Origin: Tubulanus polymorphus
Taxonomy: Eukaryota > Nemertea > Palaeonemertea > Tubulaniformes > Tubulanidae
Assembly: GCF_964204645.1 (NCBI RefSeq)
Contig: NC_134031.1
Span: 17,853,307 to 17,917,306 of the forward strand
Length of the DNA stretch: 64,000 nt
Direction of reading: 5' to 3'
The position numbers and the translations under genes are program-made. A model generated the notes under the pieces. The model ran no database searches. It was not told the DNA's origin and saw only the letters and a program-made list of their open reading frames with translations. Shown here in pieces: positions 48,787-60,900 of this stretch (positions are counted from its first letter, which is position 1; each line of letters begins with the position of its first letter).

Positions 48787-49952
48787 TTAGGTGACGCCTC
48801 GCTTGGCCTTCGATTTCTTGCGGCGGCCATTCTTCTTTTCCTTTTCCTTCTTCGCTTTTTCTTTCATAGCCTCGGTGTAGCTCTTATCGAAGATCAATGG
48901 GATCAAAGCGGCAGGTTTAGCGACTGGTTTTGGTGGAGTGATTGGTCGCGCAATTATTTCGTCGTCGTCATAAATTGGTGAGACGTTCACACGAGATTTT
49001 CTACCCCAGATCAAGTCATTGTCCGATTGCTTTTTCTTCATTCGTGCATCAATTTGTGGCAGTCTAATGTCTCCGGTGCAATCTGTAATATTGATATGTC
49101 ATACAGTCGTTGCGTTATCTATTACACGTGAGCTGATATTGTCTGTAATTTGATACATACCAGTTGGCGAAATAGTCGTGAGGCTTCTGCGCTTGCCGTT
49201 ACCGATATCCGGGAAAAGTTTTGGCTGCTTCCACGCGGGATCTTTGAAAATACCGTTTTTGCATCGCATCGCGAAAAGCGATTCATGTTTTAATTTCGAA
49301 GCCATTGCGAACGAATTGCAGTCAATATTTTCGTTACTCTTATTTTTCTCTACAATCAATGAGAAATGATAGAAGAACATCCAAATCCTTAAGACTATGT
49401 GACTAATACGATTTTTTTTCAAGAATATTTCCACAATAAATGCTGATAGTTATCTATTTCAGTGTTAATCAGTATGATAATAATTCGTGTTTATTTCCTT
49501 CTATCAATCATAATTGTGTACTCCAAAAATATAGAATAAATTCGTATAATTTGCATAATATCGTTGACAACATTGACTAACTGGAAAATCTTTAAGAAGC
49601 TATTTTGGATAAGAATATTCTAAGAAAGTTCAGATGTTTGGGTGAGTGCTTGAGACTCAACTTCCACAAGACTGTGCCAGCGTTCCCATCACGGCCCGAA
49701 CCCCAAATGTTTTAAACCCCAATTGCAATGTAGACGTCCCGATGCTTCATACTTTTTTTGAAACGACATAACCATCATTACACTTTATCAATAACTAAAA
49801 GAGCTTTTTCATTACGCAAAGTAATCATTCGCATATCAGTTTAAGGTCAAAGTCTCGGTTCAGAATCATCGCCAATACTCACTCGCAATACTCGGTAATT
49901 GACGACTCGGAGGTCGGTCACCGTTGGGGTTCTGTCCCCAGTTCCAATCCAT
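48787..49952 (-). CDS. Unrecognised 184-aa lysine-rich protein, three exons
   Basis: Minus-strand exons 49952-49883, 49349-49161 and 49082-48787 join in frame (555 nt). The start is MDWNWGQNPNGDRPPSRQLP and the end is GRRKKSKAKRGVT. I do not recognise the family. Visible features: a Trp/Pro-rich polar N-terminus; FKDPAWKQPKLFPDIG in the middle; an acidic patch (YDDDEII); a Pro-rich stretch (RPITPPKPVAKPAALIPL); and a very basic Lys-rich tail. No signal peptide or membrane segment is seen. Splice sites are good (GCGA|GTGAGT; pyrimidine tract ending GATTGTAG; ACTG|GTATGT; ATATTACAG). A shorter form could start at MASK (49305), which has a strong Kozak context, giving 146 aa. Charge pattern and Pro/Trp motifs recall small axonemal proteins, but that is only a guess. 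Confidence 0.7.
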
Positions 49953-52218
49953 GATTAATTTATCAACTTATAACGTCAGATGCAATTGTATCTACGTCGA
50001 TTTAGTGGAAATAGAACCACGAAGTTGGGCTCAGTAGTCTTTTTTCGGTGATGGAAACGTTGCTAGGTAACGTATCTATGCAACTTACATCGTGACGTAG
50101 GCTGGCATGACTTCCACTGGTCAGTGGGTCTCGGCAATTTATTATCTCACTTCATGAATCCGTTGCTATGAAGCCATATATATCTTGGAAAAGCACATTG
50201 TAAAAATGAAGGAGTCTCTTTATTGATATACATATTGCGCGGGGATATTTGTCATGAAATTGTTACTGGGGTGGATGAAGAGTTTCTTCGAAAACTTTAT
50301 TTGGCAGATTCGGCCATGCTAGCATCACAGACCCGAGGAATTTACGAGGGGTCACGGGCTCTCCACTCAGAATTTCTTTTAGAAGTTTAGGGAAAATGTC
50401 AGGCTTTTCTGGTCTTTTCAGTGTTCAGGGGGAAGGGAGGAGGTACTAAAATCTACATTCAAATGGGTCACTTGGCACAAAACCGATCAAAATTTTTAAT
50501 TCTAATTCCCTTATGTTGCATACGAAATGTTTTGAAGATCCTCGACGTTAATTCAGATGATGGGATTTTTTACCGCAACTCGAAAATCGTGTAATAGACC
50601 ACGTATTGTTCCTAGTTTCTAGTATAGACTTACCTCGGATGTCTGATTTGAAAATCTTGGAATTTGTAGTACAATTATTGTACTAGAAATTCCAAGATTT
50701 TCAAATCAGGGAAATATTTACGGTTTCGAACACCCGAAGTTACCAGTTTCGTTCCCGGCAGGTGTGATGGGCTCGTAAGGGACACCAAATCAACGAAATC
50801 TACCAACTTATAAAATAAAATAATAAAAACAGGGACAATCGCTATTTTAAGATCAACAAGATTTAAACACGGACTCTTCGTTTTCGAGTCCATGGTCCAA
50901 ACGACTGATTCCTGGTGCCCTGGATTTCGTTTTGTAGCGAAGTTCCACTCGGAATTATCAACAAGACTTGGGTCCATTCAAATCGACTGCTGGAATCCGA
51001 GAAAATCCTCAGCAAACGAAGAAACAAGTAATTTTCAATATAAACAGTAACCAAATAATGTTTAATACTCAGTAAGCTGACAAACCTCATCAATTACATA
51101 CATATATTAACTGCATAGAGTGATATCAATTCTGAATACATCATTTTCAAAGCCCGGCTCAACAAAGCAAGCGATGCAATTCATGTAAACAAGATTCAAG
51201 GCAAACATTTAAAAATTAAAGGTAAGAAGAATTGAAAACATGGCTGTGAAAATGTGACGCGACAGTAAAAGGAGATAAATTCACATTTACATGAACTACT
51301 TATTTATTGTATTGGCAGTGTCTATTAATGAAAAGAAAATATTACAATTTTTATTTAATTAAGAAAACGTATTTTTATCATGAGCTCATTGATAGAATTG
51401 ATTATGTAAATAAAAGGTAAAATAATTGAGATTTGACAGAAGTCTTGTTAAATTGATTAATAATGATCGGTGATACATGGATATCGCGCAGAGTGGGAAT
51501 TCAGAAAAATAAGAATAACTTACTTCTTCTATGGCACATTTGAAAATTGACATACAGTGTAAAATGTACATCATAATTCAACTATATTCGAATCGAAAAA
51601 CGAATGGAAGGAACTTATATTCTTCAGACTATGGGCTTCAAAGTTACCTCAAGCTGTAAATCCTCAACGCGAGTGACATTATCGCTCGAGAAATAATGAG
51701 TAATAACTTGACAAACTTCGAAATGTTCTTGGGGATTATTTTGCCCGCCATTCTATGAACTCAATCCAGGATGATAAGAGTCAGTTTGAACTGAAATTAC
51801 GCTGGAATTTACATTTGAATTACACTGATTAAACAAACAGCGTCCACAATTGAAACTGTGGACGATGAGAATGAAATTGATGAATGAGAAAGAACACATT
51901 AAAACAACTTAAACAATGCAGCTCATATCACCGCAGCGCTATATATTACCGATTAAAATTTGCACATAATCAGCTATTTTTCCGTCGTACCCACACCGCT
52001 ACTAGCCATACCATAATACACTCAGCTTATTATAATAATCAACAGCAAACACGTATCGAGGTTAATACATTTACTATAGTTGAAGAAAAGAAATTCAGAT
52101 TTTCCCGTCGTCGCCACCGCTGATATTTCACATTACAACTCATCGATTCAATACAATAAAAATATATCCAGGCGAAACTGGTGTGTTTTTCTGACGAATC
52201 TTTCGTCGCAGTTTTTCG
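49953..52218. other. Intergenic region with a 67-bp palindrome
   Basis: No coding exon is seen. It holds the 50643-50709 palindrome and the 3' flank of EDF1. Confidence 0.5.
50643..50709. repeat. Near-perfect 67-bp palindrome
   Basis: Two 33-nt arms (CTGATTTGAAAATCTTGGAA... and its complement ...TTCCAAGATTTTCAAATCAG) surround a single central T. Only one base pair is mismatched. A transcript would form a long hairpin; it could also be a young foldback element. Confidence 0.85.
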
Positions 52219-54370
52219 TTACTTCTTCGGCTGATGAAGCGGGAGGCCTATATCCTTTCCCCTCAGCTTTATCCCTGAAATGCAGACATTTCGAAATCGT
52301 ACAAAAATGATGACATTCGGTTCCGATATACGGTCAGCCCCCGATATACCTCCCACGTCGGAGCAGAATGATTTTGGCGGTATAGACAGTATGGCGGTAT
52401 ATCAGGGGTGTTTTAATATGTATTTGTATAGTGATATACTTTGAGAAAACCTGGGTCAACTTCGGTTATCGCACTATAGTCGAATTAAGTAAAACCGAAT
52501 GTCAGTTAGTCGAAACTATATTCCGGAAATTAAGCACATCCAGTTATTAGTTCCGACCTCTCGTCGACTAGATACGAAAAGCGAATTTGGCCCCTGGCGG
52601 GGTGGTGGTATATCGGGGTTGACTGTAGTATTTTTCCGATTTTGACCGAGACAGTAGACAGCTCTTGCAAAACCAAATCAAACCGATCCAAGGCGAATGA
52701 ACCTGCATCATACCGGTATTTTTCTTATTACCAAGTATATATTGATTTCATTGATTTGATATCATAGATTGATTTGCTTACCGAGCGCACGCTCCAATTT
52801 ACCCATGATCTGAGGATTCGGAATAGCTCTGCCAGCTTCATAATCATTGACCACCTGTGGTTTTTCGTTTATTTTCTACAAAAAAAAAATAGATGAACAA
52901 AAATCTCAATCATCATTTAGTACCCTTAATATCCAGCACGATGGTTATTGCTAAACTGTCAGAATGTCTAAATCTTCGCCCATTTTGGAGTTATAGTAAT
53001 AATAAATAATGAAATCTATTTTTATACCGCTCTCTATAGCGTATTAGAGCGGTTAACATAAAATATTCATACATTACATCATCCTAATACATTTCAATAA
53101 AATGTTTAAAAAAAGCCAGGTTTTCACACCAGACTTAAATTCATCAATATCCGTGCAGCTGCATAAAATGAGTGATTTGGGTGATTTTTAAGAGTTCTTA
53201 GCGAGTTAATCACTGAAATATCTAAATACCATCGAATGTTGGCTTCAACTTAATATTCTGCTACAAATTATTTTCATAAAGGGCATTGACAGTACCCTAT
53301 ATTTTTACAGAAAAGAAGACCCTCTTCTAAAATTTCAGCCAAAATGTTTTGTCTTAATGAAAGTGCCCTTTCAGGTTTCTTCGACGATGTTGTGCCCTTT
53401 ACGATATCAAATTCACATAAATCTAGGGGGCACGCTAAAGTTTGAGGGTCTTATGGAACAGCTTTGCCCCCGAATAATCTCTCTGTGATTAAACCCACTG
53501 TTGATAAATCTTTCTGCGTCATTTTCAATTCGCTGCGTCGTTTTTGAATATGTTTTGCGACTCCCATCGATACGCGATCGTGGTGTAACTCTTCCGTTTC
53601 GCGATCTAACTTGGCCGTATCCTTCGCGGCGGTCGACTGTTTATTTTGAGCCGCTGAAACTGTTTCGAAAAGAAAACATCATTATAGAAAGTTATTACAA
53701 CGACGGCGCAGGGGCAAATTTATCTCTTCGGTAGAACGTGTGCTTTTCTTAGCATTCAAGCGATAAACAACTGCTTACATTTCTTGTCAGTTTTAATTTC
53801 GGCGCCAGATCTTTGTGCTGCATTTATTGCCTGAAAATAAAAAACAGATCACTGATTTTTGAGGCTAATCTCCTGTGTTTTACTTTGTTTTGTTACAACA
53901 GACACTGAGACAGGTGTGGTGGGTTAGTACTGTGAAGGAGAATTAATCAAGAGATCCAGACTGAAAGTGGCATAACGAAGCCTGGCACTGGCAGTGAAGG
54001 ATTCCTGACCTAGGGAAGGGTAGTCTAGTACCTAGCCATTGTTCCTGAAACACAGAACCGTAACAACGACTGGTATTCAGACTAAGGGAAGGGTTAAGTT
54101 ACCACAACACTGACTCTGTTAAAAAACTAATTAAATTTGATTCAATAACTAATGAAATTGCAGAATGTTTATTCTATTAACGCAAAATTGACAACAGATA
54201 GGCTATTGACGTTCCTAGAAATAATTTGCGTGCAAAAACTTGTCTCTGTCTCTGAACTGAACGTTCTTTGCACAGATTAAAATGTTGCGAACCCTTTGAG
54301 ATTTCAATGCCGTAGATTTCGGAGCCTTTTTGCGTAAATACGTGACATCGTCCCAGCCAACTTCAGCCAT
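52219..54370 (-). CDS. EDF1: Endothelial differentiation-related factor 1 (multiprotein bridging factor 1)
   Basis: Five minus-strand exons, 54370-54293, 53830-53779, 53653-53499, 52875-52782 and 52274-52219, encode 144 aa (human 148). EDF1/MBF1 bridges sequence-specific activators to TBP, and in ribosome quality control it binds collided ribosomes. The N-terminal MBF1 domain opens [17 protein letters not shown] and continues [12 protein letters not shown] and [17 protein letters not shown]. The Cro/C1-type helix-turn-helix domain (about residues 75-132) contains [21 protein letters not shown] and [18 protein letters not shown]. The protein ends [18 protein letters not shown]. All junctions are in frame. 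The gene is head-to-head with the DDAH-family gene, with 561 bp between start codons. Nothing appears damaged. Confidence 0.95.
52331..52624. mobile_element. Pogo/Tigger-like MITE in EDF1 intron 4
   Basis: The right end, read on the minus strand, is CAGTCAACCCCGATATACC; the left end is CGGTCAGCCCCCGATATACC. TA flanks both ends (52329-52330 and 52625-52626), as expected for Tc1/mariner-pogo insertions. The interior contains GGTTATCGCACTATAGTCG. Confidence 0.65.
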
Positions 54371-54931
54371 CGTCGAGTGCGGTGTAGTTTATTCTAGGTG
54401 ACAACAAATAGCAAACAGCTAGAGATTTTCTGGCGAGTCGTGGTGCGTAGATTTATTACAGCTTTGCGAAACTTGACGCAATAGCAATAGCAATTCAATT
54501 CACTTTTATTGATACATAGATCCGATGACGAAATTATGAATTTGAAATATTCATTAATAGTTATTTGAATATTTAAAAAATATAAGGTTCAAAATATTGG
54601 TTCAGTAGACACCTTCCCCTTTATTCGAGATTTCCTTGCCTAAGATAATATTTATGTCTGTTTTTTTTCATTTTCTTCTTTTTTCAATTTCTTTATCTTG
54701 TTAGCCTGTGTGTATCTTTCTACTTTTTTTAGTATGAAATGATACGAAAAATGAATAAATTACTAAATAAATAAAATGAAATAAATATTAAAAACTGCTC
54801 TCAGCGGACGCGGGCCCGGACTGCGGCCGGTAGACTGGTTACCGCAGCCGGTAGAGCGCGCGCGGGGACACGCCCACTGTACGCGAAACAAGCCGTTCTG
54901 AAACTAGGTCACTAGCGTCTCGTCGATCAAG
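54371..54931. promoter_or_regulatory. Shared upstream region of EDF1 (-) and the DDAH-like gene (+)
   Basis: The divergent start codons are 561 bp apart. The half next to the DDAH-like start is GC-rich (GGACGCGGGCCCGG, GAGCGCGCGCGGGG); the middle is AT- and T-rich. No specific factor site is claimed. A bidirectional promoter is plausible. Confidence 0.4.
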
Positions 54932-57900
54932 ATGGCGGCTTTTAAATACAATTTCGCGATCGTAAGTCGAATTCCGAACAGTTACAAGGATCTCCATCCA
55001 GAGGTGAATCTGGAGAAGGCCCGGGAGAATCTGGAACAATATGTGGAAGTTTTGCGGCAATTAGGAATCGACGTGTTGGAGTTACCGGCCGATGAGTGCC
55101 ACCCGGAATGCGTGAATGTCGACGATACCGCGGTTGTTATCAATCATACGGCTTTGATGTGTAACCCTGTCGTTCACCAGCGACAAGGAGAGGTAAATAA
55201 ATAACATCTACACAGTATATTTAAATTTTCCAGCCTATTGACGAAAGATAGAAGTAAAATGGATACAATTTATGGTCTTAATTTTTGTGGCGTGTAACCT
55301 TTTTTTGTCGAGTGAGTCACACTTCTGTAGACACCTTCCTTCGCTTAATTAGTATATTTTTACATCCTGTCCCTGTCCTTAAAGACACTGCTGGGACGGG
55401 TTGGGTATTGATTTTGGATACGACCAAAATAAAGCCCTGTTTTGCTTATTGTAGGCATCTGGGATTCATCAGAAATCATTGGACTGGGATAGGTTAAATA
55501 AATTGCCCCTGTATCTAAGTCAAGTACAGAATTTATGTTATTAAAAGGGTGCTAAATCAAATCGGTAGTATTTTAGGCCTTGTTAACAACATTAGTCGAG
55601 TCAATTTCTAGCCAAGTCCCATATTTTCAAGATGGAAGTATTACTATCAATGTACCCGCCTAACTGATGCCCCCAAAACAGCCCTAACATCATGACATAA
55701 CCTATAGGCCTACTCATAAACACTTGTAGACACTAATACATGAAATGATTGGACTTTCTTATGTCTTCTGTGTTTGACATATTCAGACACAATAGATGAC
55801 ATATACCCCTCTGCGCAAACTAGCCATCATGAATTAATAATTAATTCATTCTTTACGTATGTTCTGTATAATAGGGCGTACAGAATAATTAGCTATGAAG
55901 GTTTGTTGAATATTCAATTTGTCATTCGTATGACAGATATTTGAGATGATAGCACCACTGTGAAATGTAAAAATTATGATTGTCTAAATCGCAATCGTCA
56001 TCACAAAAATGACTCGATGACTTGATCATATTAGCATACTATATCTGCATCGGGGACTGTTCATTTGATTAGGTGGACTGTGAACCACTTGAAAAAGAAT
56101 ACCGATATCCTCCAAAGCTTAACGTTTTTTCCAAAAATCCTCATTACTTATGGCTGGATTTTTTTTCATTCGATTGAGAGGTGTTCAGTTACGCGAGCGT
56201 GCTGGAAACAAAATTACCGGCGTGTTTTCGCTTTATTTGTTGATAAGCTATAACTTATAAAACTCTCTGATTTGACCTACTGACTGAATTGGTGGGCAAA
56301 TCAACTATTTTTCTATGTCAATTGTGTACGTGTATTTGATCTATACATTTATCATATTACTCAGAATATGATCAATAATTGGGGTAGAAATTTTGCGATG
56401 GTTTTCATTGACAATGTTCACTGATGACGATAAAAGGTAAAAAAAAAAAAACCGATTCTATGCGTCACACTGTAGGCAATTCGTTAAGATAATTATGACC
56501 AAAAGTTTTATCCCGATATTCTCTTTTATCCATCCTATCCGCATCCTCGCTTGCCAGGGTTTGATTGCATCGTGCTGAAGCTCACGCCAACACGAACCGT
56601 GGCTGCAGACCCTTCATTGATCTATCTACACCGTCCGAGAGTTCTTTCCGAGGTGGACAGGTCGCCCGTCGGTGGGCAACGTTTGTGTTGGCGTGAGCTT
56701 CGGCAGGAGACAATCAAACCCTGGCAAGCGAAAATGTCCTATCCATGAACGCGCTCTGTAATTTGATGAACACAAAGTCGTTCTGTTTTAGACCTTTTTA
56801 AGATGATCAAACTGAAAGTAGTTGATACTTGCTCAGTCATGAGTTGATACTTGCAGATCTGATCACAGCTACTTTTTGTGAGTACATTCAATGATATGAG
56901 AATATTCAGAATAAGTTTTAGTTCATTTTCAATTAGATTAGTATTTTTTATATCAATTTTGGTTATAACGACTACAATCAGAGATATTATCAGATAGTCT
57001 GGTATGTAGACTACTTGCTTCACAGTCTCTGTTATATGAATGGTGATTTGATTAGATGTTTTTGAAATGTTGCCTTGTTTGTACTGTTATGCGAATGATC
57101 CATCATCCATCCTGTTTATGATAGATATTTTTGTTGTTGCATTCGATAAAAATTGCTGATCATCTTTTTTCGTGCATAATATGCGGGTTCATTTGAACTG
57201 CGTGCTCTATTTACCTATATTTAGACATGCCATTGTTCGATGTGTCATTACGAATTTCTGGTGTGAACTTTGAAAATTAGCCATGAAATGTTCTGTGTAG
57301 TTATTCATATTCAATTTGATTGAATTAACGGATCTCACAATTTCTTCCCTCTCTGAAATGTGGCGTCATCGAAGCAGGAGGCCTAATAATTTTTACCAGT
57401 CGAAATGTCTCTGTGATTTATACTGCCAAATTAGTCCATCTCATTTCCCTGGAAAAAATCATTAATAGTAGATACACACGGTTGCCTATCTCTACGAAAA
57501 CGGATGTTTTTAATGCACTGAGGTCTAATATACCATCTGTTGTCACTAATTTAATCTCACTCCGTTTATGGGTCAAGTGCACCCCTAGTGTCGACGACCT
57601 TGCAGGAATATGAAATCGAGTTCAACTAGATTTTTAAGTTTACGAAAGTGAGAATATTCGATGTTCATTAAATCGATGAATTGATTTATGTTTTAATGTA
57701 GAAATATGATTTATTTTCATGATACTGATTATCATTCCACCTGTCATTGAAATATTTGCTCATAATTTATCTCTGAAGTGTCGGGGAATATGTCGGCGTG
57801 ACCGCTATAGGGTACTGTAAGATAGAAGACAGTAATTTTGAATTATTTCGCTAGCAAGATTAATACAGCATTTTTCTCTTATCTGGTCTTCGGTATTCCG

Positions 57901-60900
57901 TGAAAAACGGTGGCTATATAGCAAGGAAATATTTGGCAGTCCATTCGGTCTAATAAATATCACTGCAGCCCGCGTGGGTGCGTGCGATCTTGCATTGATG
58001 CTCCGCTAGTATCAGTCTTCCTGTTTCCTGTGATTATATTCCACTGATAAATGAATCAGATTTGTCTGACATACCTTCTTTCCTTCTTCCTGCGCGATGG
58101 GAATGTACACTATCTAGTACTAATATACGCATAGTTGACACAGAGTCTGTTCCAGTACTCAGTGTCTGCGGCGGCTGGCTGCTCGTTTGATGTATGTCGG
58201 TCCCAGTGGATTTTTACGAGACAATTTAACCGGTTGTTGGGTATAATTTATCCGTAGCATTCTACCATGTTCAACTCGGGCATTTCTTGAAAAATATCTT
58301 TTTTCTTCATTTTCATATTCGCAAAATGATTTTCAAACACCAGTTCTTGTCTATCTATTTTACGAAACGATTTCAAAAGCCAATTGCTGATCAAAGATGT
58401 TAGCCTAACTCTATTATTACAGATTTTGCGTTAATTTCGCCATCAATTCAACCACTTGCCCTACAACGTTATAGTATCGCTTGGTATTGATAATGACTTG
58501 TAATAACGCGTAGCTACTTTGCATGCGGCGGAGTAGTGTTAGAATTGCTAATATCGATGACAAGCTTTTAGCTGCAGTTTCCCAATGCAGGACGGGTTTT
58601 TAGTTCACTACACGGAAAAAAAGGCGATAAATCATTATTAAATACATTATACAGCGGCTGAAATAGCTGAAAATATCGTATTGTTCTTGTATATATGTAA
58701 GCAGCGTTCATAAGAGAGTCTGGGCTTACGAAGTACCGTACTTGTGAGGTACCAAGAATTCCGCACCCAAATGGTTGCACGTAGTGAGCTGGGTTATATC
58801 CTTTTTAGAAGATTACGTTTATGCCTTTGAAGTGTGTGTATGATTATTTAGTACTCATTGACACTGAATTACACAATTTGAAGGGTCAACAACCTACGAT
58901 GTCTGCAGACAACGCTTTGTAATTGCAAAATATGTGAAGAAATTATTACTCACTAAGTTGTGCATCTATTTAACGAACAATGGTTTAATGTGAAACATGA
59001 CGAAAAAAACTACAGAATTTGATTCTTCCAAACAATGATTGCGGAGGTGTTCGAATACCACAGCCATGTGTCAAAGGTTTTTATGCGAAAACCGGGATTC
59101 CATTTTTAGGTTTAGCTATGGAATGGGAAAAATGTCAAACATGAAACGTTCTTTGGTGTTTTTGATTTTCACGCGTGATTTTTATTTTTTTAGGTTAACT
59201 TGATACGGCAAACTTTAAGGAGAGAGCTCGGAATGAGAATAGTGGAACTTGATGATTCGAAGATTTTATTAGAGGGAGGCGATGTTATATTCACCGGTGA
59301 GTATCTACCATCAACGACTTCTGGTTGTTGAACGTGCAATTTTTAGGTTCCGCCCGTCATAGGTAAGAATCCCGCTACAGTAACGCCTAGATGTAGTTCA
59401 CCTGTGGCAATGGATCTATCCCCAAGAACTTGGTTTCCTGGCGTTGGTGTTGGTTCCACAGCCACGATAAGCGAAGCTCAGGTCAATTTACGACCTGATC
59501 AGATCGTCGTCAGGATAGCAGTAGTACAAACGTGATCACTGATTGCCGATTTGTTTGTCTCGCTCGGGTCGTAGGAGATACAGAACTTGTTCAATTCTTG
59601 CACGATTGGTCTGCAGTAAATCCGTCACGGTCATTAGTTAACTCACGTCGAAAAGGTTCCCAGTAAAAACGAATTGCGGACTCGTCTCCTTATGAGCCAA
59701 CAATCTGATTTGATCTTAATCGACCTGAGACTCCAAAATTGGTCTTATGCATTGTTAGATTAGCTATAGAACTAAGTAAGTTGGTCTCATACTGGTTTGG
59801 AAGTCTTAAGCCCCAGATATTCGGCAGCCGCTACTGACTGCATTAGAAAATGGAACTTCCCCGATATATTTTCCCCTCTCCTCAAGATACTAGATCAACT
59901 CGTTCTGAAAAGGTGTGATGAATTGAGCACCAACTGTTTTCTATTTGGTGTTTAAATCCGAAGGTATTCCATGCACAAATACAATTTGTATGATGAGATA
60001 ACATACTTTTGTTTTGAGCAATAACCGATGGGAAATGTTTGTAGTTGGAAAAAAAGTTACCTGATCCGCGATTCAAAAGATAACCAGATTTCATATTACC
60101 GCAACTTAGTAAGTACAGGTAGGTATGGCCTCAGGGAGAAGGTGTATATACGACCTGGAATTGGAGTTAAAAAAAAGTCCTTGAAAAATATTAACTCAGA
60201 TTGGTCATGGACACTATGGACACTGAGCTGAACGCTAGATTAGAAGATTTTTAAAACTATATCTAACTTGTTATGTGTGCATATACGTTTGAATGAAAAT
60301 AGGATTATCTGAGGGAAAAATTCCGTAAATTGCTGGTCTTTGTTGGCACAGTAGAATGAATGTAGGTTCACCGTGCTTATTTTTATTCATGGGTATAATG
60401 TTATTGTGTTTAGTGTAAAAAGACTAACTAGCTATTTCGCTATTGGTTGTAAACTCGTTTTTTATGCGAGTTTACTATGAACTACGCAATCAGTGTTTAC
60501 TATCATCAGTGCTTTGGAAAAAGAAATTACCTTTTTGTCATTGTAGGTGATTGGATGTCTGAGTATAAGTTCTGCAGACATGGGGGAATGTTCAGATATC
60601 TGATTAATTGGCCGTCTGGCCTGAGAATATTTAATTCTTGTGGTTTATGTTTTACAAATAACTGATTGGAAATATTGACTTGTTGCTCGAGTCGACGCAG
60701 ATTGAAATAGAAAAAATATACGGAAAAGGAAATGGATTTGTCATAGAGCTATAATAGGGCTAGACATTGAGTCAACATTAACTATTTATTAGGTCATGCC
60801 TCCTAACTGAGAAAACCTCGATATCATAGCCTTATTTGAAAATGAAAAATATTGGCGTTACAGTAAAATAGGCTATTGTTGAATAGACACTGTGTTTATC

